Positions 25,381 to 37,250 of a DNA stretch of 64,000 nucleotides are shown here, piece by piece. A program made the translations under genes and the position numbers. Position 1 is the stretch's first letter; the number at the start of each line of letters is the position of its first letter. Origin of the DNA: Sipunculus nudus. Taxonomy: Eukaryota > Annelida > Sipuncula > Golfingiida > Sipunculidae. The stretch is taken from assembly GCA_026874595.1 (NCBI GenBank), contig CM049306.1:102127142-102191141 (forward strand). The letters run 5' to 3'. A model generated the notes under the pieces. That model made no database searches. It saw nothing but the letters and a program-made list of their open reading frames with translations, and was not told where the DNA came from.

Positions 25381-25935
25381 TTAACTGTACTCATGCCCGG
25401 TACATCTCATTCATTGGGTAAAGATGGCATACTCAGAACACATCATGTGGTCATGCCCAAAGAGCATGTCCGTGGTTAGTATAATTAGGAGCCGGCAGCT
25501 TCTCGTTATCAAAGGAAGAGGGAAAGTCAGCGTAGGTAAATGAACATCTAATCACATTCTGTGGAGCACAGCCAGTGAGTGGGCTTCCAAATGCAGCAAT
25601 TACCAACATTTCTGGAAGCCTGCTACGTCCTGCAGAACATGACATCTTCACATGAGTCAGTTATCCCCCTATTCCCAAGGGAGCAGGGAGACAACGGGAA
25701 TCAGTCGCCATGACAACCTACAAATGGATGTTCCTGAAGGGTTATGCGCTTAGCACTGAGAGATGCAGGTTGGTTGTTAACTGTCTGCCATAAATATCTC
25801 AGCTCCCTCCGAGTCAGACTAACCAATCACAAGGCACTGGTCTTGTCTCCCGTAAGGAGACTGAGTCAACATTATGTCATACTGCACACCCTCTATAACA
25901 CACAGAAACATGGCTCACTGTCCAGTCAGTCACTG
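25381..25935. promoter_or_regulatory. GC-richer island in ST7 intron 1, candidate regulatory element
   Basis: Composition is clearly less AT-rich than the neighbouring kilobases and the sequence is not repetitive. It contains an RFX-like X-box and a CCAAT motif (ACCAATCACA at about 25820). Short reading frames occur on both strands, but none looks like an exon. Its role as an enhancer is inference from composition and motifs only. Confidence 0.3.
25704..25717. promoter_or_regulatory. RFX-like X-box motif
   Basis: GTCGCCATGACAAC fits the RFX consensus GTNRCC-NN-RGYAAC with one mismatch. RFX factors bind such imperfect palindromes in ciliary and immune gene regulation. One motif instance is weak evidence of use. 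Confidence 0.35.
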
Positions 25936-27495
25936 TGACACTGAAACATCTTTCCTTGTATCAAAAATAAAAGTAGGAATAAATTAACAAATTTAACTTC
26001 TTCAGTATATTTTTTTATCTTAATACATGAAGATGCATCAGTACAAAACAAAAATGAAAGCAGTATCAGATCTGCGTTATAGATTTGCCATCTTTATTTT
26101 TTTTCTATAGAAATAATGTTAATATTATACTAGTATATAAAATTGAAAAATAAAATTACAAACAGTCACAAAAAAATATGGTCATTTATTTTTATGTAAA
26201 ATATTTATCTGTAATGCATAAACATTAAAAAATGTAAATTCTCTTTATCTCCAGGATTCAGTCCTTTCAAGCAAAAAAAATCCCAATGACATACCATCTG
26301 CCAACATAATTTAAATGAAAACTGCAGATCTGACAGACCTGTGGTGTGAGAAGCAATGTGAATGATATGGATATTGCCAGGCACACTCCCCTCCCCCTCT
26401 TCATTTAATTTTTAATGCAGATTATATTTAATCACATCTTTGTTTCACAGCATTAAACAGCATTTACATAGGCTGACAAGCCTGTGTACCATCACACATT
26501 ATGTCTTTAGCAAGTATGAGTGATATAGCAGACATTGCATCTGATTAAAATACAGATTAGACAAGGAAGCCTTTAGAACTAAATAATGAAACTTCTGGGT
26601 CCTGCTTACGGCAACAATGTCTACACTTATTCTACTTTATTGTAATAGGACAGCACTGAATTTTGGCATAAAAAAATATAATCTCTAAATTACTTCCTAT
26701 AAGAAGAATCTAAAAGGTATATAAATTTCAATGAAACTATCTAGCATATACAATGTAAAATTAAAACAAAATTAAAGAGAATTCCATCGACTGCTTTTAG
26801 TTATCCTGTAAAATTAAAATTTACCAAAAATAAGCATTGCAGGTGGGTCTGTTAGATTAGAATACACCAACACAGACCAGTGGGTGTACCAAATTTTAGG
26901 ATATTCTCAAATAACTTTAATTTCCATTCTACTGAGACAGGAAAATAATGAACAATATTTGCATTAGATCCTATTTTTTCTTTTGTTAAGTCATTTTTTT
27001 AATTTTATAAATGTAACTTTAAATTTACAGTATATCATATATATCTGAATATTTAAATTGATTCAAAAATCTAAACTGCATCAACAGTTATACTTAATTA
27101 AGTCAGGTAACATCACATTATGCACACAGATATATTCCTTTTTTTTTAAATATAGTTTTTAAATTTGCAAAACAATAAATATATGAAAATAACACTCCAG
27201 AATTCACAATTTTGAATTACACCTTTATTTATCCATGATTTGTTTCATAAATTATCAAATTATGCCTACTGATGAGTTAAATTATATTTTGTTTAATTAT
27301 TTAAAAGGAAATAATTTCTTAAAAATGCTACATCAGAACAACATGGCATCTCTTGGATTACTTCTTGAATAATTATTTCAAGAAAAGTTGTGCACATTGG
27401 ATCAAAAACAGCTTAAAATTTAAAGAAATACAATTGACAATAACAAACCATGTATTGCAATATAACTGGTGATGGTGGTTGTGGTGGTGGTGCTG
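25936..27495. other. AT-rich non-coding stretch
   Basis: Nothing recognisable. GGTGGTGGTGG-type repeats and a long G run (about 27495-27520) lie at its right edge, next to copy I. Confidence 0.5.
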
Positions 27496-27499
27496 GGGG

Positions 27500-28288
27500 G
27501 TAGGGGGGGGGGGGGGGGGTAAGGGTCAGGCCCATGAGAATAAGTGTATGTTTATTACAGCAGGGGTGTTCTGCCAGTGCTGCATCACTAATAAGATTAC
27601 CTAGGCAAGGCTGTAGTGAGCAAGAGCATTTTTTTAGCTTTTACTTTCAAGTTTCAGAATTCAACAGATTAAATCCACATGTATCCCAGCTGTGAAAAAT
27701 AAATTAAATATACTTATGAGAAAAAAACGTGCCATGGTCAAATTTGAGCAAAATTTAAGGTACCAATTTTATATTTTTCCTAATATTTTATAAAGTTTAA
27801 AAGATTTTTATCTAATTTTGGGTATACAATGAATTTTAATTAATTAAAGTTATATTACTGAAAAAAGTCCCTAGCTTTAACATTTTTTTTATGTTTTACA
27901 AAGTGCAATATGTTTAGGCCCATAACTTTTTTAAATCACATAATACAGACCTAATTTCTGGCATGTACATAGGAACGATATAGAGGAATATTTATGGTGA
28001 ATATGAGGAAAAACAGATGAGTGGTTTTGATATTAGGCAGTCCCGAAGTGTGAAAATAGGTTTTTAATAAAAAATTGAGGTTTTTCCTAAATTTCTCAAA
28101 GGAACGAAGTCACAAAGATCCAGATTTTGGCTTGGTAGGAGATCTTGGGGACATCTAACATTAAGCCAAATTTTGGATTACTAGGTCTTACGGTTTCAAA
28201 AGGTGCCACATCAAAGGACGGACGGACAGACAGACAGACAATGGACCACGATTATAGCTCAGATGACTTATAGTCAGCTGAGCTAAAA
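27500..28288 (+). mobile_element. Interspersed family 1, copy I
   Basis: Preceded by a G run, carries all internal blocks, and ends with a GGAC/AGAC run (about 28216-28240) and dyads at 28250-28283. In the first dyad arm one C is replaced by T, turning a G-C pair into a G-U-compatible pair if folded as RNA. A TAAAAA tail follows. Confidence 0.8.
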
Positions 28289-28902
28289 ATCAAACTTTTT
28301 TTTTTACCCTGGACACACTGCTTTATGACCTAAGTTTTTATTTCCTTTTGGTTTTTATACAAAATTTGAGAGAATTTTACATTATTCTTTAAGCAGTCTC
28401 TTCCATATAAATATGGAGTTTGTATGGTAGCAGTGGTTTCTGAAATAATAATAAATGGAAAAATGAAATAGTTAAAATATGCATTATAACTCTAAATCTA
28501 TCAAGCTTTGGATTCTTTCTACAGAGAAATATAAAACTTGGTCAAAATAAATCAAGTAAATAGTGAAAATACAAAGTTTAAAGGTATGCTGATGGACATA
28601 CAGATGAATTGACAAACAGTATAAGTCTGCTGACTACTGACTGAAACAAGGTAGTCAAGAATACTGGTTACAGCATGACAGTAAGCTGGCTGGCAATGAC
28701 TGACATCTGGTGGCGAAAAGGTGAACTATTCATACTTCAACAATGAGGACTGATGAATGCATCACTGGCACAATGCTAAGAATACATCGTGCACTGTTAT
28801 ATTTTAAAAACAAATGAAGAGTAATAACATAAAATCTTCAACCATTAAGCTGTTAGTGAGACTCTGGGAGACACTAACCGATGGTCAATCCTCTCACTTG
28901 AA
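28289..28902. other. Non-coding stretch
   Basis: No supported feature between copy I and the minisatellite. Confidence 0.45.
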
Positions 28903-30205
28903 CTAGTCATATACAGGTGCTCTGTGTTTATTTGTCATATATAGGTACTCTGTGTTTATTTGTCATATACCGGTGCTCTGTTTATTAGTCATTTACAGGT
29001 GCTCTGTGTTTATTAGTAATATACAGGTGCTCTGTGTTTATTAGTCACATACTGGTGCTCTGTGTTTATTATTTATTTACAGGTGCTCTGTGTTTATAAG
29101 TCATATACAGGAGCTCTATGTTATTAGTCATATACAGGTGCTCTGTGTTTATAGGTCATATACAGGTGCTCTGTGTTAATACTCATATACAGGTGCTCGG
29201 TGTTTTTTAGTCATATACAGGTGCTCTGTGTTATTAGTCATATACAGATGCTCTGTATTTATTAGTCATTTACCGGTGATCTGTTTTTATTAGTCATATA
29301 CAGGTGCTCTGTGTTTATTAATCACATACTGGTGCTCTGTTTTTATTAGTTATTTACAGGTGCTCTGTGTTTATAAGTCATATACAGGAGCTCTATGTTT
29401 TAAGTCATATACAGGTGCTCTGTGTTTATTAGTCATATACAGGTGCTCTGTGTTATAAGTCATATACAGATGCTCTGTATTTATTAGTCATTTACCGGTG
29501 ATCTGTTTTTATTAGTCATATACGGGTGCTCTGTGTTTATTAGTCACATAATGGTGCTCTGTGTTTATTAGTTATTTACAGGTGTTCTGTGTTTATTAGT
29601 CATATACAGATTCTGTATTTATTAGTCACATACTGGTGCTCTGTGTTTATTAGTTATTTACAGGTGCTCTGTGTTTATAAGTTATTTACAGGTGCTCTGT
29701 GTTTATAAGTCATATACAGGAGCTCTATGTTATTAGTCATATACAGGTGCTCTGTGTTTATTCGTCATATACAGGTGCTATGTGTTTATTCGTCATATAC
29801 AGGTGCTCTGTGTTTATTAGTTATTTACAGGTGCTCTGTGTTATTACTCATATACAGGTGCTCTGTGTTTATTAGTCATATACAGGTGCTCTGTGTTTAT
29901 TAGTCATATACTGGTGCTCTGTGTTTATTAGTTATTTACATGTGCTCTGTGTTTATTAGTCATATACAGGTGCTCTGTGTTTATTAGTTATTTACAGGTG
30001 CTCTGTGTTTATTAGTCATAAACAGGTGCTCTGTGTTTATTAGTCACATACTGGTGCTCTGTGTTTATTAGTTATTTACAGGTGCTCTGTGTTTATTAGT
30101 CATATACAGGTGCTCTGTGTTTATTAGTCATATACAGGTGCTCTGTGTTATAAGTCATGTACAGGTGATCTGTTTTTATAAGTCATATACAGGTGATCTG
30201 TGTTG
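28903..30205. repeat. 28-bp minisatellite, about 46 units
   Basis: The unit is TCATATACAGGTGCTCTGTG plus TTTATTAG, with occasional 26-27-bp units. Variant units (CAGATGCTCTGTA then TTTACCGGTGATCTG) recur at about 29241 and 29463, a higher-order period of about 222 bp or eight units. The variable lengths keep any frame from staying open. Confidence 0.93.
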
Positions 30206-31295
30206 ATTCTCAAGTGAAATTCTCATAAATTAAGATTAACAAACCTTAGCTATTCATCTGTCTCTTCTAAATTACTCCTTATCATTAGGTAGGGTCAAAT
30301 AGTTAAACATTCACAAGAGTACTGTCACCTTTATTGTTGCTGAAAGAGTGCCTAGTTAGCAAGTCCCTGATTTCCTCAACTTTTTTTTTTAAGTAAGAGT
30401 AAGCCCTTGATGAGATTCAATATGATGCCAAATGATATGTGTACAAGGTTTTTGAAATGTTTGGAATGTAAGAAAAGAAAACTTTAATATCATTTTCTTT
30501 CTGACATATTTAAAACCACCAGTAGAGAAACACTTCATGAATCATGATGATATACCAAACAGTATATGGGAAATAACTGGTAAAGTAAGGCATTATACTT
30601 TTAGTTCTTTAAGGGACCAGTAGAGGGCAGTAATTCTTTGAGAAGCCAGCAACTCCATTGAAGGAGCTAATCAATATATGTTCCCAAGTTTTGATGCTCT
30701 TCTAGCTGCACATATCTATGCAAGCAGCACCAATGTCATCAAAAAGAGCTGTGTATTTTGATGTAGCACCATGGACAGAATGACCTGGTCTGGGTCACCT
30801 ATGGTGAGGTTTTGGTATTTGAGGTAGTGAGATTTGAATTTACGGTAACATTTCCTTTTTAAATACACTTTTTTAATAAAATAAAACTGTCCCCCATCCT
30901 GGTGAAATGATTCCTTGGTGGTTATTTCTTTGTCACTAATGATTTAGAATATCACAGTGAACTCTCGTGTCTTCTGTGTTTCATCTATGTTCCTGTAGAA
31001 ACAAGTCTACTAAGGTGCTTTCTGATGTAACAACCTGGCTGGTTTCATTAAGTCTGAATGAAAACATCTGCTTTCTCAAGAGCAAATATGCTAATCATGG
31101 AAATGTTCAATTTGAAGCTTGGCTATTTCTTCAGAGCTCCAAGCCAGGAGATGGTTGGCTTCACCAACTGTGTTGATAGTGGGCAACATTTTAGGGTTAC
31201 AAATGTATAGCTCTGAAACCTTAAAGAAGGTATGAATTGACAATCAATACCACCAGGTAACCATGAAACTGTGTTACAGCATTATTCAGTTTAAA
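30206..31295. other. Non-coding stretch
   Basis: A 69-residue plus-strand frame at 30967-31176 has no recognisable domain. No repeat structure is seen. Confidence 0.45.
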
Positions 31296-31726
31296 TACTG
31301 TGGTTGGCTTCATATTGGCGAGGCTGAAATTTCGCGATTTTTCAATTTTTAATGTTTCGCGAGGGTTTCATTTTCGCGATCTCACCAGAACCCAAATATT
31401 TGGTAAAGCCATACCTATGTGTGTTATAAATTGAGAATAAGTCATGAGTTTGTGATATTTTTCTCATATAACGATGGGCCCGAACACAAAGCACAGGTAG
31501 TTAAGTTCAAATTAAGGGGAACGTTTTCCCTATACCTGCATGGATGTAACTTATTATAACAATTCTCATTATTCTAATCTATTCCCATACAAATATTGGC
31601 TACATTAAATAAGAAGGACGTAATCAGTTGGCCAATTATTCCCCGAGGGTTTCATTTTCGCGATTATTTCCCATGCGCGAATATCGCGAAATTAAAACCC
31701 TCGCAAACAAAAAGGCAACCACAGTA
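31296..31726 (+). mobile_element. MITE, CTGTGGTTG family, copy 2
   Basis: Starts TACTGTGGTTGGC and ends GCAACCACAGTA, a near-perfect terminal inverted pair flanked by TA. Subterminal TTCGCGAGGGTTTCATTTTC motifs recur in inverted form near the right end with CCCTCGCAAAC. About 431 bp, no coding capacity. Confidence 0.85.
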
Positions 31727-34204
31727 TCAAATAGCCCTTCTATCAGTCTTGTCTTTTAAAAATATTTAAAAAGCAAAATCTTAATCAGCTTATGGATCAT
31801 ATGTATGTTACCTATTAAGGCAATTATAGAAATTATTATTTCCCATGAATCAAACATGACAAACATGAATATGAATAGCAAAGGTCATCTTTCCACCTAC
31901 AGGTTGTGGATCATATAGCAGGTATAAATCCAAAAGAATAAGAGAATATGTATTACACACTTTAAAGTGAAAACATAATCAGTGGAAACATTTAATGCAT
32001 ATCAAGGTTACTGATTGTCCATTGCCTCAAACCAACTGAAATTTGTCATTTAATACACAATGTTGTTTTTATATTAATTGCATTCAATTTTTCATATGGA
32101 ATTATTTTAACCACAAAGTCCAAAATCTGAATTAATTCCAATTAATATTTCAAAATTATCAGGAATATTAAGATCCTGTCTAAGGTAGTAGATAGGGTTG
32201 TTGTTTTATATTATTTGCATTTAAATTTTAATATGAAAATTATTTTAACCACATTTAATGTATAAATTCCAATTAATATTTCAAAATTATCAGGAATATT
32301 GTGATCCTGTCAAGGGTAGTAGACCATGTTGAAGTCTTCCTGGGAAAATCCTGGAGAGTTGTTAAAAACTGAGATCAATAGAGGGAAAATATAGGAAAAT
32401 ACCTGTTGTTTTTATACCAGCATATACAAATTAAGAAACTTAAATGGCCAAAATAAAATTAAGAGAGCTGATTCTTTATTTTAATTCAAGTAACAACTGT
32501 CACATGCAAACCAAAGATCATCTGACTCTTTATCCTGGTCAGCCTTCCAGCTTCAGTTAATTAGCAGATAAACAATGTTGTAATAATATGGACAGTAGGT
32601 GCTACTGCTAGACAAACAACTCTTTGTTGACTTAATAAAGGTGTAAGATGTGGAAGCCCAAAAATATAAGCTTATTAGGACATTTATATATGGTTCATGA
32701 ATTTTTTTCAAATATTAAGCTTATGTTTTCAAAGCTATCACTAGACCTTTGTGTATCAATATGGTGCTTTCAATACAGACTTGGTTTGAGTTACAACATT
32801 TTAGTTTTGTGGAGTTAGAATTTCTATAAGCTAAGTAAAATTATCCATACACTTTCCCAGCCATTCACATTGAAAAGATAAGGGTGTTTCCAAGTTTTTT
32901 CCAATTTTCTGCTTTCTGGAGTTTTCCCCAAGGCAATATTTATAGATAAATGGCATTAAAGATATCAGTAAAACTTAAAAACCTGGTTAAAGAACACATT
33001 TTGTGAACAATATGTACAGTATAATATCAATGTTGATTTGAAAGTGTAATATTTGTATATTCAAATGAGTATTTGGTCACCTGGATTTTTCACAGACAGC
33101 AGGGAAAAACCTGGCTTAAAATGCCAGATACAAGAAACTACAAGGAGGAACCTGAAACAGGTTAAACAATAGGTAGAAAATTTTTCATAAGTATGTGTGT
33201 ACTGTATTTGGCATTATTTGCACATTACACTGAATGATACAAAAAGCAGGCAGCAAATACATCCTGCAACATCACCAAAGTTCCCCAAATTACTAAAAAT
33301 TCAAATGATGCCCTGTGCCAGCAAAATAAACAGAGCTTACAAACGAGAAAATCACACCCCTCTACAACGCAGGTCCTGTTAACTTGTTCAAGAGAGAGTT
33401 CATCTTTAATGTACTGAAGTGTGAAGAAGCATAAACATGTGTCATCCATACAACAGAGTCTGACATTCTAGCTAAATCAGCCACTCAATCATTTCAAATC
33501 CAATTAGACTTAACCATGTGAAAATTATTATCTGCATGATTCTTATTTCTCTTCTTCTGGCTGAATATGCAATAAATTAAACTGATAAATATTGTGCAGT
33601 TTTTTTGGATTCTCTATTAAGACTAACATGACCAAGGAACACAGAATACAGTAAAGCAGATGATGCTACAGCAGACCCTGCTATCATCAGCCCTCTGACT
33701 TTCCGAGTACCTCATGGGTATTGTACCAGAGGTAGTTCTGATATCAGGCCAATACCAGTTTCTTTTGACCTTGTGATCAATATATAGTCTAAGTTAATAA
33801 AATGATAACAAAATGGTGCCAGTTAAACATGTCTTTGATGACTTATCAAATTTTGAACTTTGGGGTGACTATACTTTTGCAAGTGTAATGCTGAATAAGT
33901 GTAAAGTTATCAGGATATGTAATATGTTCATGAATGTTTATATAGGTTTTGCGGAGTTGGTTTTTCAATAAGTTAAACTTTACCTATAGATTTAATAAGG
34001 TCTATCCTAGTCATTCTCAGTGATAAGATTATTTTTCCACATTTCAAGAGTTTTTCACAGGGCATGTTTTATCAGTTAAATCAATGTTAACTGTTCAGAA
34101 TTTGGCCTTCATTTGCACTAGGACAAAAGGTGTCACATAAGTTCTTTCCTTTTAAATGCTGAGTAATTTAATCTACCTGAAAAATTCCCTAATTACATTT
34201 GTAT
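31727..34204. other. Non-coding stretch with a 131-bp tandem duplication
   Basis: CCAATTAATATTTCAAAATT occurs at 32138 and 32269, marking a two-copy duplication across roughly 32050-32330. The remainder is AT-rich unique sequence. Confidence 0.6.
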
Positions 34205-34400
34205 GGAGGCGAGTGGCTGAGTGGGCAAGCTTGCTCTGATTATGAGATTGCAGGGTTCGAATCCTGATGGAGGTGACTTCCCATATGGTGTTTCACAACA
34301 GTACATATGATGGTATGACTGCAGCGATGTCTGTTCAATACATGAGGTATATACAAGAATATAGTAGAGGAAGTTATTGATAGTTTTTTTATTTTCCATG
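34205..34400 (+). mobile_element. tRNA-derived SINE with perfect B box
   Basis: A box TGGCTGAGTGG at 34214-34224 and B box GGTTCGAATCC at 34254-34264 both fit Pol III consensus. The head resembles a Leu/Ser-type tRNA but lacks a convincing full cloverleaf. The non-tRNA body continues to about 34400, where the end is unclear. It is unrelated in sequence to the SINE at 11985. Confidence 0.6.
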
Positions 34401-34894
34401 TTGCAAAAGTAGACCCAATTCTCACCACACTCAATAATATGATATTTTATAAATGTAGCATTGGTCATTGCGTTAGTGACTTAAACAAATACAACTGGGT
34501 GGTCCATTTATGACAGGTCCACTTGTGTCTTTAGCCCGACACGTATGGACTCCATGTATCTGTGTTATGGGTCACTGTTAACTATATGTCAGTGCTGCAG
34601 ACTGCAGCAATTATGATTTATGTCTTATGACAATTCCTTACGCTTCAGCTGTTAACACTTTCTCTAAAAGTAAATGACAGTTGTTTTTTTTTTTTATATA
34701 AATATTGCAATTCACTTAAATGGGTATATCAGTCAGTTTGGTGAATCAACCACACCCTCCAGTCAATACAACGTGATTTAATGCAGCAAGCAGTAAAAGC
34801 TGTTTGACGGCCAGCACTCACACTGTCACAGTGACAGTGACACTCCAGTCTCGCAGTGAGACACCTTGTTTCATAAAACAGTTATCGTACTAAC

Positions 34895-35045
34895 CATGCG
34901 AGATGTTCTCTCCGAGTTTGAGTGGCCCCCTGAGGACGTACACGACAAACAGGACAAGAATGAACCACAGCGCCCACAGATATGTCCACGACCAGGTGAT
35001 CCAGGCCTTGATTTTTTCCAGGCAGCGGCTCAAAACACCTGCCAT
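34895..35045 (-). CDS. ST7: ST7 (suppressor of tumorigenicity 7), first coding exon
   Basis: This exon encodes 50 residues plus one base. It starts MAGVLSRCLEKIKAW and continues through WSWTYLW, a hydrophobic stretch (about residues 18-40), and PLKLGENIS. From memory of the family, vertebrate ST7 has the same start: a short cytosolic lead, WSWTYLW, then a transmembrane segment and a PLKI-type motif. ST7 is a multi-pass membrane protein proposed as a tumour suppressor; its biochemical role is poorly defined. The start at 35045 was chosen over the upstream ATG at 35108 because it matches family length and has a strong context (A at -3, G at +4). The exon ends at a G|GTTAGT donor. No second exon was found down to position 1, so intron 1 is probably over 34 kb. 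Confidence 0.85.
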
Positions 35046-36897
35046 GTTGAATCGTCTACAGGCCGCAATCCCGCACCGACTCTCAAATTTTAACCAATCA
35101 GCGAGCAAACAAGTCGAGTGTCCTGGTCAGCAGTGTTTGGGTTCGCGGTGATTGCAAAACTGAAGGAAGCCACAACTATTTTGACTGAGGTCTGCTGAAT
35201 TGATTTTCTTCTTTAACTCATCACCTATCGTCATGGTTATTTAATGTACTACAATGTGATATCTTCCGTAAATATTAGAAAATCATGATAAACAACATGG
35301 AGTGTGATTTATTAACAAGTTATAGCCCATGGTCACCTTTTTACTGTCACTGTGACCAGTGACTGCGAGTCTGTCAGTCTTTGTTTCGGATTACTTTACA
35401 CAGTTCCCTCGATAATTATGATACTCCACGAATGAAATGTTAGATTCAGTGAATGCTGACGGTCAGTCATTTCACTTGGTCACAGCAAATAAAGCCCATG
35501 GCTCAGAAATTAAAAAAAAAATCATATTTCATATTTATACTATTATTTTAAATTATAGAAGACAAGAACAAGTGTTATCTGTCAAACACTATCTGTGAAA
35601 CTGATCAATTGCACATTGATTGACAGTTTCATTTCTACCTTTGCAGCCCGACATTCACCATCTACACCAATTTATATCCCAATCCACTGACACTGTCTAG
35701 TTTTTCTCTATCCCCTTAAAAAATAATGCCATCTTTAGGATGTTCAGTATCCAACCTGTTGAACAGATTCTATTGTCTCTTTGAACATTTTATTCAACAG
35801 TCCCATGCATAGGTATTTGGATGTAAAGTTGCTCCCATTTGTTGAATTTTATCAAAGTTTCCAGTCTGTGTAATGTCTGCACACGTATTTGGTTCCTTAG
35901 CCCTTGGCCACCTGTTTCTTTGGATTATTTTCAGCAAGCAAGGAAGCCCATAATCTTTGTGCAAGTAAATCAAATAAATATATCCATGAAAATTTCAAAT
36001 TTGTGTTATTTTGTACATTTCATAGAAAAAGACACTTAGATTTATCTGTGTAATATTTGTTTATCACAGTTTTAAATGTTAGCTTCTCTGAAAGTTTAAA
36101 CCTTCCTGTGTTGGGAAACTCTGTGTAGTATACATTATAATGTTTAAGTGAAATCTAACTGTTACACTGAATCCTTGGTATATTGGCAAGAGCTTTACCT
36201 CTTCTCTGTTAGAGGTTGTCATGTAAACCAGATGAAACCACCACTTCCCCAGAGTGGTTGTTGTTTACTCAGGAGTGCCACAGAGCAGTGCTGAGCTGAT
36301 TAGACTGATCAGATTACATTACACTATTGTTCACTGGCTATGGTAGATTCTTGCTAATAGATCACAGTGTGCAAATGAAGTACGAGACTCTGCTGTTACA
36401 CCTTTTGGGCTACAGCTATTAGGCAGTACTATTAAAAAAATAACTTTTAGGATGAATTTATAATTATAACAGGTTGTACCTTTTTTGTTTATCAGCAATC
36501 ACTAATTACAACTCCCCCACCCATGCTGAAAAATACCATTCAACTTAATGAAATAGCGAAAAAAAAAAATGAACCAATAAATTCACAAATATTTATCTCA
36601 TGAACTGTCTAACTAAAGAATTTTCTCCACTTTTTTCAGAAATAATACAATTTAAATGTCTTCTGATATTTTGTAAACAACACAAAGTTTTTATTGCAGC
36701 ACAATCAGAACTTTAAAGTTATATATATATATATATGTATATTATTCACCTGATTTTTCTCAAATATTTATTAAATCTTCACCCAATTTGTCTTAAGTAT
36801 TTAGTGGATTAAATTTATGAAAGGAAATGTTGATTTTGTGTCATTCCATGGGTAGGAGTTCAGTGCTTTGTTTGATCAAACTTTAAACCATTTTCAG
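35046..36897. promoter_or_regulatory. Divergent intergenic region between ST7 and the FG-like gene
   Basis: Start codons lie 1.9 kb apart on opposite strands. The ST7-proximal 200 bases are the least AT-rich. A spliced 5' leader for the plus-strand gene probably starts in here, because its first coding exon follows a TTTTCAG acceptor. Which bases are promoter and which are leader intron cannot be decided from sequence. An AT dinucleotide run lies at about 36720-36737. Confidence 0.45.
35093..35102 (-). promoter_or_regulatory. CCAAT box (NF-Y-type)
   Basis: Reads GCTGATTGGT on the minus strand (ACCAATCAGC on plus), a close match to the NF-Y consensus, 48 bases upstream of the ST7 start codon. 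NF-Y sites are common in divergent and TATA-less promoters. No TATA box is evident at the expected distance. Confidence 0.45.
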
Positions 36898-36949
36898 ATT
36901 CTCAAGTTGGATAGCTACAGTCAAACAATGAGAAGCCATCGTTGAAGCC
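36898..36949 (+). other. 5' UTR part of the FG-like gene's first coding exon, with a uORF
   Basis: Follows a TTTTCAG acceptor ending at 36897, so an upstream non-coding exon is implied. It contains a five-codon upstream ORF (36928-36945, encoding MRSHR) out of frame with the main start. The uORF ends four bases before the main ATG, an arrangement that can lower translation or require reinitiation. Confidence 0.5.
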
Positions 36950-37250
36950 ATGTTTGGATCCTCTAACCCCTTTGGTGGGGGTCAAGGTCCCTCTCCAGAT
37001 GGCAGGTCTCCATCTTCCTTTGGTAGAAATGTTGTACAGGAGTCTGGATTTGGAGGGGGAGCTAGTGGAGGCATGTCACGGGGAGGGTTCATGCCTCGTA
37101 ATCCTGGTAACCCAGGGGGCTTCACAGTTCAGCCAATGTTTGGAGGTCCACCACCCACAACTGCCCGGAGTCAGCTGAACTTCAGAACAGTGGTCTCCAG
37201 CTCAGGTGCTGCTGCGGAAGACCACAGACCACCAAGATCATTCCAGTCAG
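36950..37250 (+). CDS. FG-repeat nuclear protein (possibly MCM3AP/GANP-like), coding exon 1
   Basis: Encodes 100 residues plus one base. It opens MFGSSNPFGGGQG and holds five FG dipeptides in a Gly/Ser/Pro-rich, disordered stretch, ending RSFQS before an AG|GTAAAA donor. FG motifs bind transport receptors and occur in nucleoporins and in the N-terminus of MCM3AP/GANP, the metazoan Sac3-like scaffold of the TREX-2 mRNA export complex. The start has G at -3. The family assignment rests on composition and order only, because the Sac3 and RRM domains would lie beyond the window. Alternatives are an FG nucleoporin or another low-complexity RNA-binding protein. That this is a real exon is much surer than its name. 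Confidence 0.75.

Noticed and set aside
28903-30205. CRISPR-like regular array
   Set aside because: Units are contiguous with no unique spacers and the DNA is eukaryotic. It is a minisatellite.
34205-34273. Functional tRNA gene
   Set aside because: The A and B boxes are good, but the acceptor and anticodon stems do not pair convincingly and a SINE-like body follows.
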